Part shown: piece by piece, positions 26,382-36,345 of the stretch
How positions within the stretch are numbered: position 1 is the first letter of the stretch
Layout: each line of letters starts with the position of its first letter
From: Fimenecus sp045632525
GTDB lineage: Bacteria > Bacillota > Clostridia > Oscillospirales > Acutalibacteraceae
DNA: 64,000 nt
Assembly: GCA_045632525.1 (NCBI GenBank)
Contig: JAZQWV010000046.1
Coordinates: 1 to 64,000 of the forward strand
Direction of reading: 5' to 3'
Translations under genes and position numbers: made by a program
Notes under the pieces: generated by a model
What the model was told of the DNA's origin: nothing
The model's database searches: none
The model's input: only the letters and a program-made list of their open reading frames with translations

Positions 26382-27317
26382 TTAATAGTTAATTCTTCTT
26401 TCCTCAATGATGATTGGCTTTTCGCCGTTGTTACGAGGAAGTGAAATAAGATGCTCCGCGCAGAAAGATACCATCAACAAGAGTAATCCGATAAAAATGA
26501 AGACTAATCTTAACATAATACTACTGATTGCTTCACCGAAAGATAAGTTGAACGCTTGAGGTATGCAGAAAATTAAAAGCTCTAGTATAGTTATAACCAT
26601 TGCGATTAAGGATACGCCGATTACTCGTCTTGGTAAAACCTTTGAAGCATTTACGATACCACAAACGGCAAAATCGTAGTATTTGGAAAGAGTAAATTTA
26701 CTTTTACCTTTCTTTCGTCTGTCCTGAAGATAATAAACGAATTCAAAGGATGAGCCGTATTCATAAATAAGACCACGAAGGAAAGGCTCATTTGTGTTAA
26801 TTCTCTTGAGAATATCAATAAAACTCTTGTCAAACAATTCAAACTCAGTAGCGTGAGGAACCATTTTAACACCAAAAACATTATTGATTACCCAATAGAA
26901 AAGTGTTCTGATAAAGTAAACAAATTTATTTTCTCGGCTTTGGTTTTTAACACCGAAAACAATCTGAGCACCAGTTTCCCACTTTTCAACAAGTCTTGGA
27001 ATTTCTTCAGGTGGGTTCTGCAAGTCAGCGTGTAAGATTACAGCACAGTCACCCTTTGCTTGCTGGAAACAATAGAAAGTACCCTTTGCATAACCGAAAT
27101 TCTTTGAATAAAAAACTGCTTTGATATGCTCATCTTTATTGCAAAGTTCTTCTATTTTCTGCTTTGAACCATCTGTTGAACCATCGTCAAAGAAAACGAT
27201 TTCATAATCGTAATTATTAAGACTTTGCATAACTTTCGTTGTTCTCTCGTACAACTCGTCAAGGGTAGCAGCCTCATTGTAATTAGGAACAACAATTGAA
27301 ATTAGTTTTTTACTCAT
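26382..27317 (-). CDS. Family 2 glycosyltransferase, polyprenyl-phosphate type, membrane bound
   Basis: 311 residues. The GT-A domain (about 1-230) has VVPNYNEAATL, FFDDGSTDGS and LHADLQNPPEE (the D-x-D region). Two C-terminal membrane helices follow (about 232-255 and 268-292). The architecture is that of dolichol/undecaprenyl-phosphate sugar transferases (DPM1/GtrB), which make a lipid-linked sugar donor. A GT-C transferase that would use such a donor lies divergently at 30416. ATG at 27317 follows AAGGTGAC; it starts 11 bp after the upstream stop. Confidence 0.9.
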   Translation of the reverse strand: MSKKLISIVVPNYNEAATLDELYERTTKVMQSLNNYDYEIVFFDDGSTDGSKQKIEELCNKDEHIKAVFYSKNFGYAKGTFYCFQQAKGDCAVILHADLQNPPEEIPRLVEKWETGAQIVFGVKNQSRENKFVYFIRTLFYWVINNVFGVKMVPHATEFELFDKSFIDILKRINTNEPFLRGLIYEYGSSFEFVYYLQDRRKKGKSKFTLSKYYDFAVCGIVNASKVLPRRVIGVSLIAMVITILELLIFCIPQAFNLSFGEAISSIMLRLVFIFIGLLLLMVSFCAEHLISLPRNNGEKPIIIEERRINY

Positions 27318-27327
27318 TTTTGTCACC

Positions 27328-28806
27328 TTAATCGTAAGTTTTATCTAAGTCGTATTTCTTAATAATCTTTGGGTAAGCGTGTGAAAACCAAAAAATATAA
27401 AGGAATTCATACAAAGCCTTGAATCCGTCAATAAAGAAGTTAATCGGGCCTTTAAGTGAAATGGAATGAAGTCCGTTAAGGATTGTTTCTTTTGCGAATT
27501 CAAATGCACCGTGTTCTTGCAAAGCACCCTTGTTTGAGAAACTTTTCCACAGGTACCAGCTTCGGATAACTCGTAAATCAACACTAGGAACAGCGGAAAG
27601 ATTTACACCCAATGATTCAGTTGCAACAACCTTGCTCATTGCTTTAAGAGTTTTTGGTGCCTTGTAAGTTCCGTCAGCCACAACCTGGTCATAAAGTTCG
27701 GTGCCGGGAATTGGAGTGAAGTGGAAAACAGGAGTAAGATTTGCTTTTACAGTATTGAGAAGTTTTACAGTATCCCTTAATTGGTTAACAGTTTCATTTG
27801 GGAAACCGATAATGAATGAACCGATAGTTGTAATACCAATTTTGTTAAGAATCTCAAATGTTGGTGCGATTTTTGAATAGTCAATATTTTTGTGGACAAT
27901 TTTCTGCATTTCTTTTGAACCGGTTTCAATTCCGAAGAAAATCCATCTGCAACCTGCGTCGTAGAGCATCTGATATTCTTCTTCACCAAACATGCCGATA
28001 CGAAGTTCGATACCCCATTGAAATTTGAGTCCACTTTCATGCACTTTTTCACAAAAATCAACCAAGTCTTCTCTTTTTACAACCCAAAGCTCGTCCGAAA
28101 AGAAGAAACCATCAGCACCATAATTTTCCATAAGATAACGGATTTCTTCAAGTACATACTCATTAGGACGCTTTCTGTAAGTGCTCTTGTGGAAATTCAT
28201 ATTTGAACAGAAAGCACATCTGCAAGGACAACCCTTTGCAGAGTATATGTACATCATCTTCTTGCAACCAAGATATGTCTGCATATATTTTGGTGGGTCA
28301 ATGAGTGTGTAGTCAGAAACAGGCATATCACGAAGGTCAGCAAATTTACGACAAGGAGTAACAATAACTTTTCCGTTTTCCTTGTATGCCAAGCCCTGAA
28401 TCTCAGAGAATGGTCTGCCACTCTCTAATGCATCCATCATTTCAAGCCAAGTTTCTTCACCTTCACCATAGGAAATGTAATCAACAAGGTCAAGAGCTAA
28501 TACCTGCTCCATCTGAAGAGAAGGCATCTGACCACCCCAGACAACAGGTATTCCCTTTGCTCTTGCAGCCTTTGATATCTTTTCAGCATCAATAAGGCCA
28601 CGGGATGACATAAGGGAAACGCCGATAATGTCAGGCTTATATGAATCCAACAATTTATTGATATTTGATTTGTTGACACAGCGGTCCTCAAGTTTTACCT
28701 CGTGCCCGTGATTTTTTACATGAGTGGCTATTGAGAGAAGTCCCAAAGGATTTGAAAGGGCTCTTGTATAATAGCCGACAGATGGGTTAATGAATAAAAC
28801 TCTCAT
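27328..28806 (-). CDS. B12-binding radical SAM protein (first of a pair)
   Basis: 492 residues: an N-terminal cobalamin-binding Rossmann domain (about 1-140; GVSLMSSRG, GGQMPSLQ), then a radical SAM core with the cluster motif in KGCPCRCAFC (C-x3-C-x2-C) near residue 198, and GIETGSKE and IIGFPNET core motifs. Enzymes of this class methylate unreactive carbons or rearrange lipids and natural products. The neighbours (GT2, nucleotidyltransferase, second radical SAM enzyme) point to modification of an envelope lipid or glycan. Confidence 0.9.
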   Translation of the reverse strand: MRVLFINPSVGYYTRALSNPLGLLSIATHVKNHGHEVKLEDRCVNKSNINKLLDSYKPDIIGVSLMSSRGLIDAEKISKAARAKGIPVVWGGQMPSLQMEQVLALDLVDYISYGEGEETWLEMMDALESGRPFSEIQGLAYKENGKVIVTPCRKFADLRDMPVSDYTLIDPPKYMQTYLGCKKMMYIYSAKGCPCRCAFCSNMNFHKSTYRKRPNEYVLEEIRYLMENYGADGFFFSDELWVVKREDLVDFCEKVHESGLKFQWGIELRIGMFGEEEYQMLYDAGCRWIFFGIETGSKEMQKIVHKNIDYSKIAPTFEILNKIGITTIGSFIIGFPNETVNQLRDTVKLLNTVKANLTPVFHFTPIPGTELYDQVVADGTYKAPKTLKAMSKVVATESLGVNLSAVPSVDLRVIRSWYLWKSFSNKGALQEHGAFEFAKETILNGLHSISLKGPINFFIDGFKALYEFLYIFWFSHAYPKIIKKYDLDKTYD

Positions 28807-28814
28807 TTGTTACC

Positions 28815-30254
28815 TCAAAAAAGATTTTTCTTTAAAAGTTTGATTGCGTGTTGTGCATAGTTTTTAAATTGAGTAAAGGATGTTATGCACTTTTTTAGTG
28901 TTTTAAGAATATATATTGGTCGCAGATAGAATTTAAGCTGCATCTGCTTTTTCATTTTTGTTATTTCTTGTAAGCTTACAGTACTTGTGCCTATAGTATT
29001 AGGAGCATAGTAGTCGTTACCCCAAGCCAAATCATTCAATGTGTTGTATTCTACACAGTACTGATAAAGTTCGGTGCCATAGTAAGGCATTGCAATATGT
29101 ATTTCTATGAAATCAGGATTTATCTTAAGAATAAACTTTTCAGTTGCCTTGATATCCTCTTTTGTTTCCCAAGGGAAACCTACCATGAAGAAACCAAATA
29201 ATGGAATTCCTGCTTTCTTGATGAGGGAAGCTGCACGGATACTATCTTCAAGAGTAGCACCTTTTTTTATAAGCTTCATAGTCTTTTCAGAGCCTGTTTC
29301 AAAACCGACAGCAAGCATAAAACAACCTGCAGCCTTCATTTTTTGTAATAATTCCAAAGAAAGTGGTTTTGTTCTTGAGTTTGCAGTGAATTCGATTTTG
29401 CCATTGAGAGGGGAGTTGATGATTTTATCACACAACTCTGATGCCCATTCGTTATCAATGGTAAAAGTATCTGCCTTAAAGAAGAAATTGCGGATATTGA
29501 ATTTATAGTAACATTCTTCAATTTCTGCAAAAACATTTTCGACGCTTCTTAAACGGACATTTTTACCTGAAATAATTGGAGTAAGACAATAAATACACTG
29601 TGAAGGACAACCCTTTGCAACGGAAATTGTTGCCATTGGTTCACCTGTGTCAGGTCTTGTGTAAATAGCGTTATTCATCAAATGCCTTGCAGGGAAAGGC
29701 AGCTCGTCTAGATTTTTATTCCAACAGTCAAACTTTGTCGAAACAAATTCATTACCATTTTTGTAAATAATTCCAGAAATATCGTCGATATTGCCAATGC
29801 CTCTTAAAAGATAATCAGTAAGAGGACCCATGATAAATTCAATTTCGCCACCAACGAGACAAGAAACATTTTGAAGGTCAAGAGTTTCGAGAAGGCTCTT
29901 TTTTGGATTGTAGAAAATTGCACCCTTAATAACAAATTTACAATCATGGAAAGATTTTATCCAATTAATAAAATCAAGGTCGTCGTAAATAGTTGCGTTT
30001 GTAATGCTTATAAAAATCAAGTCGGGTTTAAATTCTTCAATATCAGCCTTTACTTCTTCCTTTGTAGCAAGTTCGGTTTGGTAATCTCTAAGAAAAACAG
30101 AATAACCCTGCCTGAGTAAAACGGATGCAGCATAACCAATGTCATTACATGCGTGAGTTGATGCCACAGCAGAATCTTCTATATTACATTGTGCGCGGTC
30201 TTCACTACGCTGATATTGTTTCCCAGGGGGATATAGCAACATTACTTTACTCAT
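28815..30254 (-). CDS. B12-binding radical SAM protein (second of a pair)
   Basis: 479 residues with the same domain order as its neighbour: a cobalamin-binding domain (about 5-150), the cluster motif KGCPSQCIYC near 200, then GFETGSEK and MVGFPWET. Sequence identity to the neighbouring paralogue is visibly low outside the core. The ATG at 30254 is preferred over an upstream TTG because GGAG lies 9 nt before it. It is the promoter-proximal gene of the unit, 8 bp from the next gene. Confidence 0.9.
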   Translation of the reverse strand: MSKVMLLYPPGKQYQRSEDRAQCNIEDSAVASTHACNDIGYAASVLLRQGYSVFLRDYQTELATKEEVKADIEEFKPDLIFISITNATIYDDLDFINWIKSFHDCKFVIKGAIFYNPKKSLLETLDLQNVSCLVGGEIEFIMGPLTDYLLRGIGNIDDISGIIYKNGNEFVSTKFDCWNKNLDELPFPARHLMNNAIYTRPDTGEPMATISVAKGCPSQCIYCLTPIISGKNVRLRSVENVFAEIEECYYKFNIRNFFFKADTFTIDNEWASELCDKIINSPLNGKIEFTANSRTKPLSLELLQKMKAAGCFMLAVGFETGSEKTMKLIKKGATLEDSIRAASLIKKAGIPLFGFFMVGFPWETKEDIKATEKFILKINPDFIEIHIAMPYYGTELYQYCVEYNTLNDLAWGNDYYAPNTIGTSTVSLQEITKMKKQMQLKFYLRPIYILKTLKKCITSFTQFKNYAQHAIKLLKKNLF

Positions 30255-30349
30255 CGCATACTTCTCCAAAATATATTTTTACAATTATACCATAAAAAAC
30301 AAAGCAATATCAAGTGTTTACAATCAATTATTATTAAATTGAGGGTGAA

Positions 30350-30378
30350 TTGACTTGATTTATATTTTATGCTAAAAT
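30350..30378 (+). promoter_or_regulatory. Promoter of the GT-C gene
   Basis: TTGACT (30350-30355), 17-bp spacer ending in TGC, TAAAAT (30373-30378): an extended -10 promoter 38 bp before the ATG at 30416. Confidence 0.75.
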
Positions 30379-30415
30379 TATAATGTTTAATGTACTAAAT
30401 TTTAGAGGTTGTCGT

Positions 30416-32254
30416 ATGATAAAAAAACTGAAAAAAACAGACATTTTATTTCTTATATCATTGTTATCAGTACTATTAGTTCATATCTTTTTTGTCTTTG
30501 TTGTTCCGTATACCGATGATGAAAGCTATTATGTAACAGTCCCACTTCGCCTGTTGAATGGCGATAGCTTGGTTCAAAATGAGTGGCACCTTACACAGTT
30601 TTCATCATTGTTTTCATACATACCGGTATATATATGGATGACTATAAAAGGTTCAACTGATGGTATTTTTATCTTTTTGAGATGCATATACCTTTTTGTC
30701 CACACAACCGTAGCGGTTACAATATATCGCTTTTTTAGAAAATATGGTAACTGGGCAATTATGGCGTCAATGATGTTTTATGTGCAAATAGCATATAGAA
30801 TTCAAGCACTTAGCTATCAATCTGTTTTCGTTATATCTTTGTTATTGTTATCACTTTGTTTAATATCTATTTATCAAAAAAAATCTGTCATTTCTTATAT
30901 TTTTGCAGGAATATGCTTTGGCTGTTGTTGTGTATGTAACCCGCTGTTTTGTTTTGTCTTCGCAATATATCTACTTGTTTGTATTTTGTGGACAAAACGA
31001 CAAGCGTTAATAAATAAAATAATTGAGTTCAAGGCTTCTAATGGTGTAAAAAAAGGTAAAAAACTTACAAAGAAGCAAAAAAGAGAACAAAAACAACAAG
31101 TTATAAATGCTATTCCAGATATTGAAAATTATAATTGCTTTTTTACAAAAGAGGCTATTTTAAGATTTTTCATAGGAATTGCAATTATTGCTGTTGTTGC
31201 AATTGTTTTCTTTTTTTCAACAGGTGGAACAATTGATTCCATTCAAGACAATATAGAAAATCTTTTAGGTAGCAGTGAATATGATATTGCTTCCAATTCT
31301 GTCTTTACGAAGTTCATAGATACAATTAAATTTTTTAGTATGGCTAACCTTGGTATGCCATGGATATTGCCTATATTATTTATCTCGTTATTAATTGACA
31401 AAGACAGAAAAAACAACAAACATCGTTTTGTTTATTTGTCTGCTTCCGTTTTGTGGTCAATATTATTTATGTTTGGTGTTATGCAAAACATAGAAATACA
31501 TCTGTGTGCCATTTCACTACCATTTTGCGTGTTTTCTACAATATGCTATTTGTTGACAGAAAATAAAAACAAGACTTTGTTTTATTGTATGAATGTACCT
31601 TGTTCAATAGCTGCCCTTTTTCAATATCTTGCGGCGGATACACATTGGGGCGCAATTGGAGTTGTGCTCGCAGTTAATAATGTTGCAGGCATATTTTTTG
31701 CAATGGATTTGTGGAAAGAGATGCGTTCTGTTTCCACAAATGATGAAGAAACAACCAAGAAAGAAAAAAGTGGTTTGTTACGCGGTATAATCATTGTAGG
31801 TTTTTGTTTGCAGATATTGTTTTATGGTATTTTTTATCAGTATGGTCAACTTTATAGTAAAGATGACCCCAAAGCCACAAGGGGACCTTTTTCAGGGCTA
31901 TATATGACTGAAGAACAATATGAAAAGTATAATAGAGCAATAAGTGATATGGATGTAATAAAGGATATCAGTAGAGAAAATGACCCTGTGTTATTAGCAA
32001 CTTATAACAATTGGATGTATTTGTATCTGGAACGACCAATAGCAACATATAGTGCATGGTATCGAGGCACTATTCACTCAAAACTGCTAATTAATTACTA
32101 CAAAGAAAACCCCGATAAGATACCAAAATATATTTATTTAGAATCATCAGACCCGCAAAATGCAAATGTTAAAATATTTAGTGAATTATTCGTTTTCACA
32201 AGAGAAAACTTATCAAACGGTGTTCTTTTAACTGTTGAATATTGCAATTTCTAA
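30416..32254 (+). CDS. Polytopic GT-C fold glycosyltransferase
   Basis: 612 residues with about eleven to thirteen membrane helices and a C-terminal extracytoplasmic domain (about 480-612). After the first helix lies PYTDDESYYV, the acidic D-D-E motif typical of the first external loop of GT-C enzymes that use polyprenyl-phosphate sugars (ArnT, PMT and relatives). A Lys/Gln-rich cytoplasmic loop is unusual (about residues 215-240). The ATG at 30416 has AGAGG 7 nt upstream. It is the natural partner of the GT2 enzyme at 26382. Confidence 0.82.
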   Translation: MIKKLKKTDILFLISLLSVLLVHIFFVFVVPYTDDESYYVTVPLRLLNGDSLVQNEWHLTQFSSLFSYIPVYIWMTIKGSTDGIFIFLRCIYLFVHTTVAVTIYRFFRKYGNWAIMASMMFYVQIAYRIQALSYQSVFVISLLLLSLCLISIYQKKSVISYIFAGICFGCCCVCNPLFCFVFAIYLLVCILWTKRQALINKIIEFKASNGVKKGKKLTKKQKREQKQQVINAIPDIENYNCFFTKEAILRFFIGIAIIAVVAIVFFFSTGGTIDSIQDNIENLLGSSEYDIASNSVFTKFIDTIKFFSMANLGMPWILPILFISLLIDKDRKNNKHRFVYLSASVLWSILFMFGVMQNIEIHLCAISLPFCVFSTICYLLTENKNKTLFYCMNVPCSIAALFQYLAADTHWGAIGVVLAVNNVAGIFFAMDLWKEMRSVSTNDEETTKKEKSGLLRGIIIVGFCLQILFYGIFYQYGQLYSKDDPKATRGPFSGLYMTEEQYEKYNRAISDMDVIKDISRENDPVLLATYNNWMYLYLERPIATYSAWYRGTIHSKLLINYYKENPDKIPKYIYLESSDPQNANVKIFSELFVFTRENLSNGVLLTVEYCNF

Positions 32255-32311
32255 TTCAGATTATATTGCAGTATAGAACTCTTTAAAAAACTTATTAAAT
32301 AATTGTTATAA

Positions 32312-32363
32312 ACCCACTTTTTACACAGTCTTTTTACTGATTGTGTAAAGAGTGGGTGTTTTT
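32312..32363 (+). terminator. Strong terminator after the GT-C gene
   Basis: A long stem pairs ACCCACTTTTTACACA with TGTGTAAAGAGTGGGT (32312-32357 overall), followed by T-run 32357-32365. Confidence 0.9.
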
Positions 32364-32498
32364 TTGAACAGAAATCATGTCTGTTGTGGTTTTATACAGT
32401 TTTGATGAGCATTTATTATTATTTTTATTGAATATGTTTAATTTGTATGCTAATATAATATTTATAAATCAATTTCATTGTATGGGGGATTGAATAAT

Positions 32499-35246
32499 AT
32501 GAGCAAAAAATATTGTGAAAAGATATTGTCGCTTATTCTTACAATAGTAATCGTAGCATTATCTACAATAAGTTGTTTTGCAAGTGGTGGTATGATTATT
32601 TCAGGTGAAACTAAAATTTCAGCTGAAACAACTGCAAAATCCATTGAGATTGCAAAGCAAATCGAGGCAGAGGGTATAGTGCTTCTTGAAAATGAAGACG
32701 ATGTGCTTCCTTTAAAAGATAAGAAAGTTAATGTTTTTGGTGCAAACTCTTGTTCACTTGCTTTTGCTGGTGCTGCAGGTTCAGGTGCTGTGCGTGCAGA
32801 TAAGGCTGTGGGCTTTTATGACGCTCTCACCAATGCAGGTATTGAATATAATCAAGACATTTACAATATCTATGCAGAATATACAGAAGCAGAGTCAGAA
32901 GGCGGTCTTTTAGACTATGTTGGCACCGTGCTTGAACAGTTCTTCTCAGGTGGTCAGGCTGAAATGCCAATTACTAACATAAGCGATACTGTTATGAATG
33001 ATGCAGTGGCATATTCAGACACAGCAATTGTTGTTATTGGCAGAGTTGGCACTGAAATGAAAGACCTTGCTATTGAAGATTTAAAATTGACTGCAGATGA
33101 GAAAAAGATGCTTGATAAGGTTTGCGCTAATTTCTCAAATGTAATTGTAGTGTTTAACTTGTCAAATATAATGGACATGTCATGGTTAGAAGATTATGAC
33201 AGCATCAAGGCTGCTATGATTATGTGGCTTCCAGGTGAAGTTGCAACAGACAGTGTGGGCAAAGTTCTTTCAGGTGAAATTAACCCATCAGGTAAACTGG
33301 TTGACACAATTGCTTATAATTTAGAAGACCATCCTTCAAATATGAATTTTGGTAATTACCAATACACAGGTGTCAGCGGGATTCCAAGCTATTTCGTTAA
33401 CTACTGTGAAGGCATATATGTAGGCTACAGATATTTTGAAACTTTTGCACCTGAAAAGGTAATGTATCCTTTCGGATATGGCCTTTCATATACCGATTTT
33501 GCTTGGGATGTTAAGTCTTTCAATGCTGATGAAGAGAATATTACAATTGAGGTTGAAGTTACAAATACAGGCAATGTTGCAGGTAAAGATGTAGTTCAGG
33601 TTTATTTCTCAGCACCATATTATATGGGTGGCATTGAAAAGAGTGCAATCGAACTTGCTGCTTATGACAAAACTAAATTGTTGGAGCCCGGTGAAAGCGA
33701 AACTTTAACAATTTCTTATGCTACTGAAGATATGGCTTCTTATGATTCAAAAACAGAAGAAGCATGGGTTCTTGATGCAGGTGACTATAATATTTATGTT
33801 GCTCGTGATGTAAGAACTTTTGAAAAAACTTTTACATACAATGTCCCTACTAAAGTTGTATATAAAACAGATAATGTTACAGGTAACACTATTCAGAATC
33901 TTTTCCAGTTTGCTGAAGGCGATTTGACATATATGTCCCGTGCTGATGTAGCGAATACATATCCTAAATCACCTACAAATTATAAAGCAACAGAAGAAGT
34001 GCTTAATAGTGATAAAAGACCTGCACCAACAACAGAGGGCGAAGCACCAAAAATGGGTGTAGAATATGAAGATGGTGTAATAACACTCAGTGATGTTGCA
34101 GATAACGAAGAGTTGTGGGATGAATTCCTTGACCAGTTGACCCTTGAAGAACAAATTGACCTTATTTGCGACTGTGGTTATGAAACAGCAGCGATTGATA
34201 GACTTGGTATTCCTGCAACATCTGATAACGATGGTCCGTCAAGTATAAAAGGACCGGGCGGACTTCTCTATACAGATTCAGGTCTTGCATTCCCAGTTGC
34301 TACTGTTATTGCATGCACTTGGAATGATGAGTTAGCAGAAGAATTTGGCGAAGCAATTGGCCAAGAGGGTATTGAACTTGGCACACATGTATGGTATGCA
34401 CCGGGTTGTAATATTCATCGTAGCCCGTTGGGTGGCAGAAATAACGAGTATTTCTCAGAAGACCCATTGCTTTCAGGTAAAATGTCTGCAGCCGTTACAA
34501 AGGGCGCACAGTCAAAGGGTCTCATAGTAACAGTTAAGCATTTTGTTGCAAACGACCAAGAAACAAACAGACAGTCAAATGGTCTTTATACATGGCTCAG
34601 TGAACAGTCACTCAGAGAACTTTATCTTGAACCATTTGAAATCTCTGTCAAAGAAGGCAAAGCAAAGGGCATAATGACAGCATACAACAGATTAGGTAAT
34701 CAGTGGTGTGGTGGCTCAAAGGCTCTTGTAACTGACCTTTTAAGAACTGAATGGGGCTTTGACGGTTTTGCTATTACTGACGCAAGTATCGACCTTACAG
34801 GTAATGGGTATCTTGACCCTGCACTTGCAGTTTATGCACGAAACAGCGGTATTCTCACAATGCTCTATGTTGTTTCTGCATCACAAACAAAAGATGCTCT
34901 TAAATTAGCCTATGAAGTTGACCCAATTGGTATGGGTAATGCAATGAGACTTTGTGTGTATGACATCTGTAGAATGAAGATGCAATCAAACGCATTTGTC
35001 AATGCAAATGAAATAACAGACCCAACAAATCCAGAAACCACTCCACCAACTAATAATCCAAATGGCAATGGGGAAAATAATGCCCCACAAAATAATGACC
35101 CAAACAAAGTTGATGGAGCACAGATTCCTAATAGTGGCAACACTTTCTTCACTCTTGGTAATATTGTGAAAATTTTACTTGGAGTCTTTGCATTGGCTGT
35201 AATTGTGATTATTCCTATGACAACAAGAAAGAGAAGGTTAAGCTAA
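32499..35246 (+). CDS. Circularly permuted GH3 beta-glucosidase, secreted and membrane anchored
   Basis: 915 residues. A signal peptide (about 8-32) is followed by the GH3 C-terminal sandwich domain first (VLLENEDDVLPLK near 68) and a fibronectin III-like domain. The N-terminal barrel domain comes last (from about 540; LTLEEQIDLICD, then GFDGFAITDAS with the nucleophile Asp). A Pro/Asn-rich spacer and a C-terminal membrane helix with a KRR tail anchor it outside the cell. This domain order is the reverse of standard GH3. The ATG at 32499 has GGGGGAT upstream. It should release glucose or xylose from beta-linked plant oligosaccharides at the cell surface. Confidence 0.9.
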   Translation: MSKKYCEKILSLILTIVIVALSTISCFASGGMIISGETKISAETTAKSIEIAKQIEAEGIVLLENEDDVLPLKDKKVNVFGANSCSLAFAGAAGSGAVRADKAVGFYDALTNAGIEYNQDIYNIYAEYTEAESEGGLLDYVGTVLEQFFSGGQAEMPITNISDTVMNDAVAYSDTAIVVIGRVGTEMKDLAIEDLKLTADEKKMLDKVCANFSNVIVVFNLSNIMDMSWLEDYDSIKAAMIMWLPGEVATDSVGKVLSGEINPSGKLVDTIAYNLEDHPSNMNFGNYQYTGVSGIPSYFVNYCEGIYVGYRYFETFAPEKVMYPFGYGLSYTDFAWDVKSFNADEENITIEVEVTNTGNVAGKDVVQVYFSAPYYMGGIEKSAIELAAYDKTKLLEPGESETLTISYATEDMASYDSKTEEAWVLDAGDYNIYVARDVRTFEKTFTYNVPTKVVYKTDNVTGNTIQNLFQFAEGDLTYMSRADVANTYPKSPTNYKATEEVLNSDKRPAPTTEGEAPKMGVEYEDGVITLSDVADNEELWDEFLDQLTLEEQIDLICDCGYETAAIDRLGIPATSDNDGPSSIKGPGGLLYTDSGLAFPVATVIACTWNDELAEEFGEAIGQEGIELGTHVWYAPGCNIHRSPLGGRNNEYFSEDPLLSGKMSAAVTKGAQSKGLIVTVKHFVANDQETNRQSNGLYTWLSEQSLRELYLEPFEISVKEGKAKGIMTAYNRLGNQWCGGSKALVTDLLRTEWGFDGFAITDASIDLTGNGYLDPALAVYARNSGILTMLYVVSASQTKDALKLAYEVDPIGMGNAMRLCVYDICRMKMQSNAFVNANEITDPTNPETTPPTNNPNGNGENNAPQNNDPNKVDGAQIPNSGNTFFTLGNIVKILLGVFALAVIVIIPMTTRKRRLS

Positions 35247-35257
35247 TCATATAGAGA

Positions 35258-35285
35258 AAAACACTCATCGCAAGATGAGTGTTTT
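35258..35285. terminator. Terminator, ACTCATC/GATGAGT type
   Basis: AAAACACTCATC (35258-35269), GCAA tetraloop, GATGAGTGTTTT (35274-35285): a perfect 12-bp stem following the GH3 gene. Confidence 0.9.
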
Positions 35286-35339
35286 CTTATATTGTTTATT
35301 TTTTTAATTTGTGCTATGATATTTAAAAGAGGTGAGTTT

Positions 35340-36317
35340 ATGCTTAATAAGTTTAATTGGGCGATTTTAGGCTGTGGTAATATTGCAAATGACTTTGCCC
35401 GTGATATAGGTCGAATGGGTGGCAAGATTTATTCTGTTGCTAACCGTACTCACGAAAAAGCAACAGCATTTGCTGAAAAGTATAATATCTCAAAAGTCTA
35501 TGAAAACATTGACGATTTGTTTGTTGACGAAAATGTTGATATTGTCTATATCGCAACCCCACACAACAAGCATATTGAATATATTCTCAAAGCATTAGAG
35601 AATGGCAAACATGTGCTTTGTGAAAAGGCGATAACGCTCAATAGTGATGAACTTAATAAAGCAGTGAAACTCGCAAGTGAAAAAAATCTCATTTTAGCCG
35701 AAGCAATGACCATTTATAATATGCCACTTTATGCTGAACTTGAAAAAATCATAAATTCAGGTGCTTTGGGCGAATTCAGACTTGCTCAAGTGAATTTCGG
35801 CAGTTTCAAAGAATACGATATGACAAATCGTTTCTTTAATATGGATTTAGCAGGTGGGGCATTACTCGACATCGGTGTTTATGCACTCTCTCTTGTGAGA
35901 ATGTTTATGGAAACTAAAAATTCAGAAATTCATTCTCAAGTTAAATTTGCACCTACCGGCGCAGATGAACAATCAAGCATTATAATCGAAAACCAAAAAG
36001 AGCAGATGGCAAGTGTAACACTCTCACTTCACGCAAAACAACCAAAGAGAGCCACAATTTGCTATGATAATGCCTATATTGAGATTTTTGAATACCCAAG
36101 AGCCGATAAAGCGGTGATTACATATACCGAAGATGGTCGCACAGAAGAAATCACAATGGGCAAACTTGAAGATGCACTCTGCTATGAAATCGAGAACATG
36201 GAAAATGCAGTAGAAACAGGCAAAAACACAATGCGACTTGACTACACAATCGACGTAATGAACATTATGACAAAACTCAGAAACGACTGGAATATGAAAT
36301 ACCCAGAAGAACAATAA
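35340..36317 (+). CDS. Gfo/Idh/MocA family oxidoreductase
   Basis: 325 residues. An N-terminal NAD(P)-binding fold has LGCGNIANDFARD (about 9-21) and YIATPHNKHIEYILKALENGKHVLCEKA (the CEKA motif near 92-95). The C-terminal domain follows, with GGALLDIGVYAL near 178. The family oxidises or reduces sugars and cyclic polyols; dihydrodiol/xylose dehydrogenase relatives are likely. The ATG at 35340 follows AGAGGTGAG; a longer ORF start at 35292 falls in the terminator region. It is a single-gene unit with its own terminator. Confidence 0.92.
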   Translation: MLNKFNWAILGCGNIANDFARDIGRMGGKIYSVANRTHEKATAFAEKYNISKVYENIDDLFVDENVDIVYIATPHNKHIEYILKALENGKHVLCEKAITLNSDELNKAVKLASEKNLILAEAMTIYNMPLYAELEKIINSGALGEFRLAQVNFGSFKEYDMTNRFFNMDLAGGALLDIGVYALSLVRMFMETKNSEIHSQVKFAPTGADEQSSIIIENQKEQMASVTLSLHAKQPKRATICYDNAYIEIFEYPRADKAVITYTEDGRTEEITMGKLEDALCYEIENMENAVETGKNTMRLDYTIDVMNIMTKLRNDWNMKYPEEQ

Positions 36318-36321
36318 AAAG

Positions 36322-36345
36322 GGGACGGATAACCGTCCCTTATTT
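36322..36345 (+). terminator. Terminator after the oxidoreductase
   Basis: GGGACGG (36322-36328), ATAA loop, CCGTCCC (36333-36339), then TTATTTTTATA. It also lies just after the stop of the converging acyltransferase gene. Confidence 0.8.

Noticed and set aside
29107..29508. Plus-strand open frame of 133 codons
   Set aside because: Antisense to the radical SAM gene at 28815, without a ribosome site.
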